64,000 nucleotides of DNA from JANNYA01 sp031422315 (lineage in GTDB: Bacteria > Pseudomonadota > Gammaproteobacteria > Xanthomonadales > SZUA-5), in contig JANOQN010000036.1 in the NCBI GenBank assembly GCA_031422315.1, forward strand, positions 1 to 64,000, given 5' to 3'. This document shows positions 1-7,941 of this stretch, in pieces. The notes under the pieces were generated by a model. The model was not told the origin of the DNA. It searched no databases and saw nothing but the letters and a program-made list of their open reading frames with translations. The number at the start of each line of letters is the position of its first letter. Within the stretch, counting starts at the first letter, position 1. The position numbers were made by a program, and so were the translations under genes.

Positions 1-138
1 TGTCCATCGGCCCGCAGCTTCGATCCACGTTTCCTTCCCACGATTTGTCGCCTCCTCGCAGTTACGCTTCACTTCGCTCGCTGTGGTCAGCTTACGAGAG
101 GACTTTCACCTCCTAGAGTGCGCCCATGCTGGGCGCAC
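1..138 (-). mobile_element. 5' end of a group II intron (probably class C)
   Basis: Read on the minus strand, the stretch starting at 138 opens with GTGCGCCC and folds as GTGCGCCC-agcat-GGGCGCAC. It continues with AGGAGG-tgaaa-GTCCTC and then a structured, non-coding purine-rich stretch to the window edge. A GUGYG 5' end followed by short helices is typical of group II intron domain I. The intron begins at the base of the intrinsic terminator at 139-169, and class C group II introns are known to insert just 3' of terminator hairpins. The remaining ribozyme and any reverse transcriptase would lie left of the window. The class assignment is inference, because domain V is not visible. Confidence 0.7.
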
Positions 139-169
139 ACAACAAAGGCGCTTTACGCGCCCTTGTTGT
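139..169 (-). terminator. Intrinsic terminator-like hairpin after the P-domain gene
   Basis: A 13-bp stem with one mismatch (139-151 pairs with 157-169) encloses a 5-nt loop. It lies 27 bp past the stop of the minus-strand gene at 196-1587. The usual U-tract is not present now because the sequence switches to GTGCGCCC, the presumed intron 5' end, directly at the stem base. The insertion would have displaced the tail. Confidence 0.6.
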
Positions 170-195
170 TTGCTGATTTGAAGAACTAAGCCAAC

Positions 196-1587
196 TTAGC
201 TTTGACGGCGACTAACCATAAAGCCCACGCCAATAATGCCCGCGATTAGCGCCAGAAGGCCAAGCATGTTCAAGCTAGGCACTTGTGTAACGAGTGCAAC
301 TGGAGCGCCTACTGTAACGCTCAGAGGATACACAAACGTACCGCCCGCAGGCGCAGCTACGCAGCTTAAGCTACCAGTGAACGTGCCTGCTGTGGTTCCG
401 ACGTAACTCACCGTGACCACCCCAGGTGTGCCAGCGACCAGGGCTAATGGGTTTGGTGCTGCGGAAAAGCCAGCGCCAGTTGCCGAACAAGCCACGCTGC
501 CGTTACCGCCGGTGACGTTAAATGAAAGCAACGATGAGCTAGAACCTGCGGCGCCAGCAACATATCCCGGCAGCGTAATGTTGCCCGGTGCAGTGACAGG
601 GGTAACTGTAATGGCTGCGCCGGTAACGGTGGTGCTTAGGTTATACACAAACGGGCCGCCGGTTGCTGGCGCTGCGGAGGTGCAGGTCAGCGTGCCAGTG
701 AATGTGCCCGCTGCGGTGCCGGTGAATCGTGCAGTAACCGTGCCGGGTGTACCAGCAACGATAGCGAGTGGATTAGGTGTTGCGCTGTAGCCGGTTCCCG
801 TTGCGACGCAACCAATACTGCCATTGCCACCCGTGCTGTTGAAATTCAGCGCTAACGAACTAGTGCCCGGCGTTGCGCCTGCGGCGTAGCCTGGAAGGGT
901 CACGTTGCCAGCTGGGGTGACGGGTGCGATAGAAACACCGCCAGCCACTGCGCCAACGGTTACGGAGCAAAATTCACCGGTATCGAGTGCACCTTTATCT
1001 CCCACACAAATCATCCAGCCTGCGCCCGCTGCGTCGCCGTTAAAGGTTGCAAGTCCAAGTGCTGGAACAGTTGCACCTGGGTCTGTGCCGTAGCTGCAAG
1101 CGCTACCTAGGTCTCGGCAAACGACATCGTTGGTGCCTAACGGTGCTGCGCCCATGGTTTCAGCTGACGGCGTTAACGCATCCGCGAAACTAACCACGGA
1201 GGAGTTTAGCAAGTTCGAACTGTCGCCAACTGGGGCTGCTGGTACTCCCGTATCATCAGGCTCCAAACCACCCGGACGACTCATTAAAGTAGCTGTTTTA
1301 GTGCCTGCTGGATTGCGCACTTTGATGACCAAATCACCAACCCACGTGTGGGTAATGCCAAGATTGAGCCGCAGATTATTGATGGTGCCGGTGCCAGTAG
1401 AAAATGTTTTGCAAATTGCCTGCGCGGGAGAAAAGATGTCGCCGCGATAAAGGTTGTCAGGAATCGGCTGGCAAGTGCCGTCGGGAGTTCGCACGCTTTG
1501 TAAGGGGGACTCGGATTGATTTCCTTTGTCTTGAGCAAAAACAGCTGAGCCAAACATTACGGCAAACAAAATAGACAGCTTCTTCAT
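196..1587 (-). CDS. Secreted P-domain protein with two Ig-like repeats and an IPTL-CTERM-like tail
   Basis: This 463-residue exported protein has unknown function. The start is the ATG at 1587, because MKKLSILFAVMFGSAVFAQ is a clear signal peptide and AGGA sits 8 nt upstream; the reading frame is open further 5' without support. Residues of about 40-215 match a proprotein convertase P-domain (WVGDLVIKVRNP, then GAGWMICVGD...DTGEF). Two homologous segments of about 105 residues follow, each opening with a V[TS].PG[NV][IV]TLPGY motif and carrying paired cysteines. The protein ends with a hydrophobic segment and RRQS, preceded by VPSLNMLG, resembling the IPTL-CTERM sorting signal. No protease domain is present, so the P-domain stands alone. 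It could act in adhesion or surface display; that is inference. Confidence 0.8.
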   Translation of the reverse strand: MKKLSILFAVMFGSAVFAQDKGNQSESPLQSVRTPDGTCQPIPDNLYRGDIFSPAQAICKTFSTGTGTINNLRLNLGITHTWVGDLVIKVRNPAGTKTATLMSRPGGLEPDDTGVPAAPVGDSSNLLNSSVVSFADALTPSAETMGAAPLGTNDVVCRDLGSACSYGTDPGATVPALGLATFNGDAAGAGWMICVGDKGALDTGEFCSVTVGAVAGGVSIAPVTPAGNVTLPGYAAGATPGTSSLALNFNSTGGNGSIGCVATGTGYSATPNPLAIVAGTPGTVTARFTGTAAGTFTGTLTCTSAAPATGGPFVYNLSTTVTGAAITVTPVTAPGNITLPGYVAGAAGSSSSLLSFNVTGGNGSVACSATGAGFSAAPNPLALVAGTPGVVTVSYVGTTAGTFTGSLSCVAAPAGGTFVYPLSVTVGAPVALVTQVPSLNMLGLLALIAGIIGVGFMVSRRQS

Positions 1588-1757
1588 GAGATTATTCCTG
1601 GGTTTTGACGTTGGTGGTGCAGCATATCCGAGTGCGCTAGCGTTAAAAAGCGCTTTTGCGAACATTGGCCGTCATTTTCTCGTCATTTCTCTCAACTCGG
1701 TGCCAGTGCGTTCAAAAATCGCTTGTTAACCTCAGTTTTTTTGACAAGGCCATCTGA

Positions 1758-2585
1758 GTGGGTGACATTTTAAATCAGATTTTACGGCGCAAGGCCGAGG
1801 AAGTTAATGCGCGTCAGATGCTGACGCCGTTGTCAGAACAAAAAACGAGGGCCAGCAAGTCCGCGCCCGCTCGTGGTTTTATCGATGCCATTGAGGCCAA
1901 ACTGCGCGCGAATCAAGCGGCGGTCATAGCCGAAGTCAAAAAAGCCAGCCCAAGTAAAGGCGTTCTGCGCGCCGATTTCGACCCAACGCAAATCGCAAGA
2001 AGCTACCAACAAGGCGGTGCAGCTTGTTTATCAGTTTTGACAGATGTTGATTTTTTTCAAGGCAGCGATGCGTATTTGACTGCTGCCCGCAGCGCTTGTT
2101 CGCTGCCCGTGTTGCGGAAAGATTTTATTATCGATGCCTATCAAATTTACGAGGCGCGCGCGCTCGGGGCGGATTGTGTGCTGCTGATAGTTAGCGCGCT
2201 ACCGGATCAGCGTTTGCAGGAATTTGACGCGTTAGCATTTGAGCTTGGCTTAGACGTACTGATCGAAGTGCACGATGCGCCGGAAATGCAGCGCGCGCTG
2301 GCGTGCCAAAGCCGCTTAATCGGCGTCAACAATCGAAATTTGCGCACGTTTGAAACCTCACTTGACACCTCGACTACACTTTTTGACGCACATGCGAGCG
2401 ATTTCGCTAGCAGCAACCCGGCCCGAATTTTCGTAACCGAATCGGGTATTCACTCAAAAGCAGACGTTCAGCGCATGCGAAACGCGGGCATCAACACGTT
2501 TTTGGTGGGTGAAGCGTTTATGCGCGCCGCCGATCCAGGCAACGCGCTTAAAAGCATTTTCGCTGACGAACAAACCACGCGCTAA
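1758..2585 (+). CDS. trpC: Indole-3-glycerol phosphate synthase
   Basis: TrpC closes the indole ring in tryptophan synthesis, converting 1-(2-carboxyphenylamino)-deoxyribulose-5-phosphate to indole-3-glycerol phosphate. The 275-residue product is a (beta/alpha)8 barrel of normal length. Family motifs are visible: VIAEVKKASPSKGVL (phosphate and substrate binding), LSVLTD, PVLRKDFIID with the catalytic Lys, LIEVHD, IGVNNRNL and VTESGI. The start is GTG at 1758 with AAGG 10 nt upstream, giving the usual MxDILxxIL N-terminus. No trpD or trpG lies upstream; the neighbour is a divergent secreted-protein gene. trpC is therefore separated from the rest of the pathway here. Confidence 0.95.
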   Translation: MGDILNQILRRKAEEVNARQMLTPLSEQKTRASKSAPARGFIDAIEAKLRANQAAVIAEVKKASPSKGVLRADFDPTQIARSYQQGGAACLSVLTDVDFFQGSDAYLTAARSACSLPVLRKDFIIDAYQIYEARALGADCVLLIVSALPDQRLQEFDALAFELGLDVLIEVHDAPEMQRALACQSRLIGVNNRNLRTFETSLDTSTTLFDAHASDFASSNPARIFVTESGIHSKADVQRMRNAGINTFLVGEAFMRAADPGNALKSIFADEQTTR

Positions 2586-2679
2586 TGCTCGATTTCGAAT
2601 CTATGTTCGCCAAAGCGCCATGTTTGTCATGCAGGCGCACTACAATCGTGCGCATTAATTCTGTGGAATTCCCAAACTC

Positions 2680-3588
2680 ATGAGCACCAGAAACCCTATT
2701 CGCAAAGTTGTGTTCCCGGTCGCTGGCCTTGGCACGCGGTTTTTGCCGGCCAGCAAGGTCATTGCCAAAGAAATGCTGCCGATAGTCGATAAGCCACTGA
2801 TTCAATACGCGGTGGAAGAAGCGGTGGAAGCTGGTGCTGATACGCTGATTTTCGTCATCAATCGAAATAAGCGCCAGATCGCCGATCACTTTGACTCTGC
2901 GTTTGAGCTTGAACACAAGCTAGAAAAAAGTGGCAAACATGCCTTGTTGGATGCCGCGCGTAGCGTACTTCCCAAAGGTGTGCAGACTATTTTCGTGACG
3001 CAACAAGAAGCGCTGGGCCTAGGCCATGCGATTTTGTGCGCGGAATCGGTGGTTGGCGACGAATCGTTTGGCATTATTTTGCCGGATGATTTCATCTACA
3101 GCCCGGACAACGGCGCGCTCAAGCAAATGATGGCGCTGCACGATGAAACCGGCGCGGGCGTGTTGGCAGTAGAGGATGTTCCCGCTGCTAGAACCGGCAG
3201 CTATGGCATTGTAACGGTGGAGAAATCCGCCTACGGGTCTGAGCAAAATGCTGAGCATCGACATGCGAAATTGCGCGCGATTGTCGAAAAACCCAAGCCT
3301 GAGCATGCGCCCAGCACGCTGGCCGTAGTTGGGCGCTACATTTTGCCGTCGGACATTTTTCCGCTACTGCGCGCACTGCGGCCAGGCTCGGGTGGGGAAA
3401 TTCAACTCACGGATGGCATAGCCTCGCTGTTGCAGGCGCATGGCGATATTCGTGCGTATCGCTTTGCCGGCACGCGCTTTGATTGCGGCACTAAGCTTGG
3501 TTTCGTGCAAGCGACGGTCAAGGTGGCCCTGGCCGATCCTGACTTTGGTCCGGAATTTAAGGAATCTTTGCAGCGCATGCTGGATTAA
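2680..3588 (+). CDS. galU: UTP-glucose-1-phosphate uridylyltransferase
   Basis: GalU makes UDP-glucose from UTP and glucose-1-phosphate for envelope polysaccharides. The 302-residue product shows the nucleotidyltransferase signature VFPVAGLGTRFLPASK at residues 11-26, then EMLPIVDKPLIQYAVEEA, GLGHAILCA, ILPDD and IVEKP. The length is typical. The ATG at 2680 is preceded only by a weak GGAA. It lies 94 bp after trpC on the same strand, so it may be co-transcribed, but the gap is large enough for its own promoter; TACAAT at 2641-2646 is a possible -10 box without a good -35. Confidence 0.95.
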   Translation: MSTRNPIRKVVFPVAGLGTRFLPASKVIAKEMLPIVDKPLIQYAVEEAVEAGADTLIFVINRNKRQIADHFDSAFELEHKLEKSGKHALLDAARSVLPKGVQTIFVTQQEALGLGHAILCAESVVGDESFGIILPDDFIYSPDNGALKQMMALHDETGAGVLAVEDVPAARTGSYGIVTVEKSAYGSEQNAEHRHAKLRAIVEKPKPEHAPSTLAVVGRYILPSDIFPLLRALRPGSGGEIQLTDGIASLLQAHGDIRAYRFAGTRFDCGTKLGFVQATVKVALADPDFGPEFKESLQRMLD

Positions 3589-3618
3589 ACAATTAAGCTG
3601 CGCCTAACAAAAGCCTAA

Positions 3619-4983
3619 ATGGCGCAACAATTGCCAGCAATAAGCCCCACATCCAACCAAGCTAGCCTCAAAGAAGAGTGCGGCGCGACCTTGCGCCTTG
3701 CGTGGCCGATTATTACTGGCCAGTTAGCGGTGGTTGGTATGAATTTAGTTGACACCATTGCTGCTGGGCGGGTTTCCGCGCAGGTGCTGGCGGAAGTGAG
3801 TATTGGCGCCGCCATGTGGGGCATCGCTTTGCTGTTTTTGATTGGCACGCTGATGGCGCTTTCGCCGGAGATTTCCAGCCAGCGCGGCGCGAATCGGCGC
3901 GATTTTGCCGCTACTTTGGCGCAATCACTTTACCTAGCTGCATTTTTATCGCTCTTCGCGCTGGTCTATCTTTACTTTGCACCAGCGCTGATGCGGCTTG
4001 CCAAAGTCGATGCCAGCTTGATTCCCGGCGCTAGCGAATTCTTGCGCGGCATTGCGTGGGGCGCACCCGCTTTGGGCGCGTACATCGCGCTGCTGAAATT
4101 TTGTGAGGGCATGGGGCGCTCACGCGCCAGTTTGTATTTTGGCGTTGCCGGATTGCTCATGCTGACGCCGCTGGCGTTTGGCTTTGTGCAGGGGCATTAT
4201 GGATTGCCGCGCTGGCTGGCCTATGGCTGTGGTTTTGCCACCGCAATCGTGCATTGGCTGAACTTGATTGGCCTGGGCGTTTATGTGTTTGTCCAGTTCC
4301 GTTTCGTGGACGCGCTGCGGCGCTGGCCCGCGCCCGATTTTCAGCGCATCTGGACGATAGCTAAGCTTGGCCTACCGATAGCGGTCAGCATTTTGATGGA
4401 AGCGGGGCTTTTTTACGCGGTGCTGCTGTTGATGTCGAACTTCGGCAAGAACTGGGTAGCGGCGCATTCGGTCGCGCTGAATGTATCCTCTTTGGCGTTT
4501 ATGATGCCGCTTGGGTTGGCGCATGCGGTCACCGTGCGCTGCGGCTTTGCGCTGGGCCAGCAAGACAAAGCTGGGGTGTTGCGGGCGGCAAAATCGGGCT
4601 GGGTTTTGTGTTTGCTATCGCAGTCATTGAGCGCGGGGCTGATGCTGCTGCTCGCTATTCCGATTGCATCGCTTTACTTGCCGAACGAACATGCGGTCAC
4701 GCTGATGGCGGCCAAGCTGCTATTTTTTGCAGCACTGTTTCAGTATCCAGATGGCATCCAAGCCGTCAGCGCGGGCGCACTGCGCGGCGTTATGGATACC
4801 AAAGTGCCGATGCTATTGACTAGCATTGCTTACTGGGCGCTTGGATTTCCGCTCGCCTATTATTTGGCCTTCAATGCTGGCTTTGGCCCAATTGGGCTAT
4901 GGTGCGGCTTTATTTTGGGCCTGAGCGCAGCGGCGGTTATGCTGCCGCTGCGGTTTGCCAGGGTTTATCGGCGTATTGTTTAG
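3619..4983 (+). CDS. MATE family (NorM-like) multidrug/Na+ antiporter
   Basis: This 454-residue inner-membrane protein has about 12 hydrophobic segments in two similar halves, the MATE arrangement. The N-half carries LAWPIITGQLAVVGMNLVDT and the second half KLGLPIAVSILMEAGLFY, each at the start of a six-helix bundle. Family members export cationic drugs and dyes in exchange for Na+ or H+; the actual substrate cannot be read from sequence. The ATG at 3619 has no good ribosome-binding site, and it follows galU by 30 bp, so translation may depend on read-through from galU. Confidence 0.9.
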   Translation: MAQQLPAISPTSNQASLKEECGATLRLAWPIITGQLAVVGMNLVDTIAAGRVSAQVLAEVSIGAAMWGIALLFLIGTLMALSPEISSQRGANRRDFAATLAQSLYLAAFLSLFALVYLYFAPALMRLAKVDASLIPGASEFLRGIAWGAPALGAYIALLKFCEGMGRSRASLYFGVAGLLMLTPLAFGFVQGHYGLPRWLAYGCGFATAIVHWLNLIGLGVYVFVQFRFVDALRRWPAPDFQRIWTIAKLGLPIAVSILMEAGLFYAVLLLMSNFGKNWVAAHSVALNVSSLAFMMPLGLAHAVTVRCGFALGQQDKAGVLRAAKSGWVLCLLSQSLSAGLMLLLAIPIASLYLPNEHAVTLMAAKLLFFAALFQYPDGIQAVSAGALRGVMDTKVPMLLTSIAYWALGFPLAYYLAFNAGFGPIGLWCGFILGLSAAAVMLPLRFARVYRRIV

Positions 4984-5040
4984 CTAAGTCCAGACGCCTG
5001 ATCCGATGTTTGAAAGTTCGGATCGGTGTCAATTCCCAGC

Positions 5041-5254
5041 ATCGTCATTCCCACGAAGGCGGGAATCCAGGCTCGCCGAGCGTCCAGTGATTTCACTGGT
5101 TTCAACAGCTATCTCGCTCCTAAATTCACTATATCGTCATTCCCGCGAAGGCGGGAATCCAGGCTCGCCGAGCGTCCAGTGATTTCACTGGTTTCAACAG
5201 CTACCTCGCTCCTAAATTCGCTATATCGTCATTCCCGCGAAGGCGGGAATCCAG
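5041..5254. repeat. Tandem 92-bp repeat carrying REP-like palindromes (2.3 copies)
   Basis: Repeat units begin at 5041, 5133 and 5225, an exact 92-bp period; the third is cut off after 30 bp. Each unit opens with CGTCATTCCCGCGAAGGCGG (the first copy has A for the second G), a palindrome common in proteobacterial intergenic DNA, followed by a unique spacer with the small inverted repeat CCAGTGATTTCACTGG. The array sits between the convergent ends of the MATE gene and gcdH. Confidence 0.9.
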
Positions 5255-5364
5255 CACAGGTGTCAGCGTCATTCTGGATTTAAAAGTGCCGAAATATGCG
5301 GTTTTTACACCAACGCGTGCTGACAGTTCGGCGAACCTCGATTCCCCCCTGCGCGGGAATGACG
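5227..5364. repeat. MITE-like element bounded by inverted REP palindromes, copy 1
   Basis: The third palindrome (from 5227) is followed by ACAGGTGTCAG, about 60 bp of unrelated sequence, AGTTCGGCGAACCT, and an inverted version of the palindrome ending GAATGACG at 5364. The same order of head, ACAGGTGTCA, filler, AGTTCGGCGA and inverted tail recurs at 56405-56545 with nearly equal length. This supports a discrete composite element of about 140 bp. The remaining DNA up to 5433 shows nothing else. Confidence 0.7.
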
Positions 5365-5433
5365 ATAAGGAAGTTTGCAACTAAGCGTGACCAGCTAAAA
5401 TAAAGCGCATAGGTGCTGGTCAATTGTTCTCGC

Positions 5434-6627
5434 TTAAAACGCATTAATCCCAGTCAGCTCTCGACCCACGACTAGCTGATGCACAGTTTCGGTGCCTTCA
5501 TACGTAATCACGCTTTCTAAGTTGTTCATATGCCGAATCGGGCAATAGTCAACCGTGATGCCCGCGCCGCCTAAAATATCACGCGCTTCCCGAGCAATAT
5601 CAATCGCCATGCGTACGTTATTCCACTTGGCTAAGCTAACTTGGGTAGGCTGCATTTTGCCCATGTCTTTTAATCGGCCAAGCTGCAATGACATCAACTG
5701 TGCCAGCGTGATTCGGCGCGCCATGTCGGCTAGTTTCAACTGGACTGACTGCGTTGCAGCAATGGGGCGATTGAAGATAATGCGGGTTTTGGAATACTCG
5801 CGCGCTTCACGATGGCAGGCAATCGCGGCGCCAATTGGGCCCCAAGTAATGCCGTAGCGCGCTTGCGTCAAGCATGAAAGCGGTCCACGCAGACCGCGCA
5901 CGCCAGGTAGGCGATTGCCTTCCGGCACGCGAACGTTGTCAAAATAAAGCTCGCTAGTGATCGAGGCACGCAGACTCATCTTGCGGTGAATATCTTGGGT
6001 TACGAAGCCTTTCATGCCGCGTTCGACTAAGAAGCCTTGGATGCCATCGTCAGTCATTGCCCAAACGATCGCGACGTTGGCAATGCCGCCGTTGGTGATC
6101 CACATTTTTGCGCCGTTAATAACCCAATCGCCGCCATCTTTTTTGGCATGGGTTTTCATGTTGGCCGGATCTGATCCACCGTGCGGTTCGGTCAAACCAA
6201 AACAGCCAATGATTTCGCCTTTCGCCATGCCGGGCAAGAAGCGCTGTTTCTGCTCTTCCGTGCCAAAAGCGTAAATCGGATACATGCACAGGCTTGATTG
6301 CACCGACACGAAACTGCGAATTCCGGAATCGCCGCGTTCTAGTTCTTGGCAAATCAAACCGTAGCTCACGCCGTTCATGCCTGCACAGCCATAGCCCTCA
6401 AGGCTTGAGCCCAGCAAACCTAGCTCCGCTATTTCAGGGATCAGCTCTTTCGGGAAGCGCGCTTGATCAAAGCATTCGCCGATAATCGGCAGCACGCGCT
6501 CATCAGTAAAACGCGCCACGGTGTCTTGCACCATGCGCTCTTCATCGCTCAGCATGCTGCGAATATCGTACAGATCATCCGCGTCCAAAATCACCTGCTC
6601 AGTTTTTGCCTTATTACCATCAGCCAT
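5434..6627 (-). CDS. gcdH: Glutaryl-CoA dehydrogenase
   Basis: A FAD-dependent acyl-CoA dehydrogenase that oxidises and decarboxylates glutaryl-CoA to crotonyl-CoA in lysine and tryptophan breakdown. The 397-residue sequence follows the GCDH subfamily along its length: SVQSSL with the substrate-binding context, GCFGLTEPHGGSDP, WITNGGIA, KMSLRAS, ARDILGGAGI and the catalytic Glu in TYEGTETVHQL near residue 377. The start at 6627 has GGGAGA 6 nt upstream. It is transcribed alone, converging on the repeat array. No electron-transfer flavoprotein or CaiB partner is adjacent. Confidence 0.93.
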   Translation of the reverse strand: MADGNKAKTEQVILDADDLYDIRSMLSDEERMVQDTVARFTDERVLPIIGECFDQARFPKELIPEIAELGLLGSSLEGYGCAGMNGVSYGLICQELERGDSGIRSFVSVQSSLCMYPIYAFGTEEQKQRFLPGMAKGEIIGCFGLTEPHGGSDPANMKTHAKKDGGDWVINGAKMWITNGGIANVAIVWAMTDDGIQGFLVERGMKGFVTQDIHRKMSLRASITSELYFDNVRVPEGNRLPGVRGLRGPLSCLTQARYGITWGPIGAAIACHREAREYSKTRIIFNRPIAATQSVQLKLADMARRITLAQLMSLQLGRLKDMGKMQPTQVSLAKWNNVRMAIDIAREARDILGGAGITVDYCPIRHMNNLESVITYEGTETVHQLVVGRELTGINAF

Positions 6628-6855
6628 ATCGTTTCTCCCAAAAATCGTTCGCGAAGTTTACGCGCTCTCGGTGATTTCGTCATGAAGGGCTAATGTTTAT
6701 GCTGAATCGCGACGAACATTCTAGAAGATGTGCGCAAATTTCTTTGCACAAAAGGTAACCCAATCGTAACTAAGCAACGTCCGCTACCTACGTTTGCGTA
6801 GCCGCAGCTAGCAATTAGCATTAACGTACGGCCTCTTTCCCGCAGGAGCGCGTCC

Positions 6856-7821
6856 ATGAACTTAAATTTCCGACCTCGTAGTGCAATATTCGCAGCGATT
6901 GTTGCATCCAGCCTGATGTTGGGCTGTTCCAAAGATGACGCTGGCGATGCAGGCTCCATCAGCGGCGGCACCAGTGCAGCAGCAACTGCGGCACCCAAAG
7001 TCAGTCTGAGCGGCGCGGGCCCGGCTGAAACGATGAATCAAGCCGCGCAAATGATGCGTAGCAACGACATCGCCAGCATGATGAAGGCCGTCTTGCCTGA
7101 CGCGCAATATAAAGAAATGGCCTCAGAGTGGGAAAAAACCCGCAAAGAACCGATCAGCGACAATGATCGCAAAGAATTTACCGACATGATGGCGAAGGTC
7201 AATAACCCAGCCGCGATTGATGATTTCATCAAAGAAGTCGAGCCAAAGCTCGTTGAAATGAAGGCGCAGCTGCCGATGTTCATTGGCATGGGCATGATGA
7301 GCGCGCAGCAAGCGATCGCCGCTAATGAAGACATGAGCGCGGCGCAAAAAGAACAGATGACCGCCGTGCTAAATGCCACACAGGCGTGGGCAATGAAGAC
7401 CGATTTTACCGATACCAAGCGCTTGCGCAAAGCAATGACCGAAATGGCCAACGGCGTTAAAGCAATGAAAATCGAATCGCTCGAGCAAATTGCTGCGATG
7501 AATTTTGAGCAAATTTTGGGCAAAGGCGGCGTCATGTTTGCCAGCATCAAGCGCGCGCTCAATGCCTACGACATGAACTTGGACGAAGCATTGTCAAGCT
7601 TCAAGGCCGAGCAAGTCAGCATGTCAGGCGATAACGCAAAAATCCGAACCTCAATGAAATTTATGGGCCAAGAAATTGCCAGCGATTCCGACATGGTGAA
7701 GGTTGATGGCCGATGGTTCTCAAAAGATAGTATCGACAGCATCAAGAAGATGACCGATGCGAAAAAAGCCGCCGATGCAGGCGGTGAAATGGTTGAAGAA
7801 GAAGAAACCGCAACCAACTAA
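6856..7821 (+). CDS. Predicted lipoprotein of unknown function
   Basis: I do not recognise a family. The 321-residue product has a lipoprotein signal peptide with the lipobox LMLGC and the acylated Cys at residue 24, followed by an Asp/Gly/Ser-rich linker. The rest is predicted mostly alpha-helical and very Met-rich, with charged heptad-like stretches, and ends in an acidic tail (VEEEETATN). AGGAG stands 7 nt before the ATG. The gene is monocistronic, ended by the hairpin at 7900-7925. Its product is probably an outer-membrane or periplasmic lipoprotein. Confidence 0.8.
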   Translation: MNLNFRPRSAIFAAIVASSLMLGCSKDDAGDAGSISGGTSAAATAAPKVSLSGAGPAETMNQAAQMMRSNDIASMMKAVLPDAQYKEMASEWEKTRKEPISDNDRKEFTDMMAKVNNPAAIDDFIKEVEPKLVEMKAQLPMFIGMGMMSAQQAIAANEDMSAAQKEQMTAVLNATQAWAMKTDFTDTKRLRKAMTEMANGVKAMKIESLEQIAAMNFEQILGKGGVMFASIKRALNAYDMNLDEALSSFKAEQVSMSGDNAKIRTSMKFMGQEIASDSDMVKVDGRWFSKDSIDSIKKMTDAKKAADAGGEMVEEEETATN

Positions 7822-7899
7822 GCCGATAACTCCCCTTGCTAGCTGAACGAATTGGGACGGGGCGCCTGTTCGTTAAGCGAACTTGACTTAGGTATAAAG

Positions 7900-7925
7900 C
7901 GAAGCCGAGCGAAAGCTCGGCTTCG
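7900..7925 (+). terminator. Intrinsic terminator of the lipoprotein gene
   Basis: A perfect 11-bp stem (7900-7910 with 7915-7925) is capped by a GAAA tetraloop and followed by TTGTT. It separates the lipoprotein gene from plsB, whose ATG is only 17 nt further. Confidence 0.85.
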
Positions 7926-7941
7926 TTGTTATGGTTGCCGA

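Noticed and set aside
5041..5254. CRISPR-like array
   Set aside because: The spacers between palindromes are identical, so this is a plain tandem repeat; no cas genes are present.
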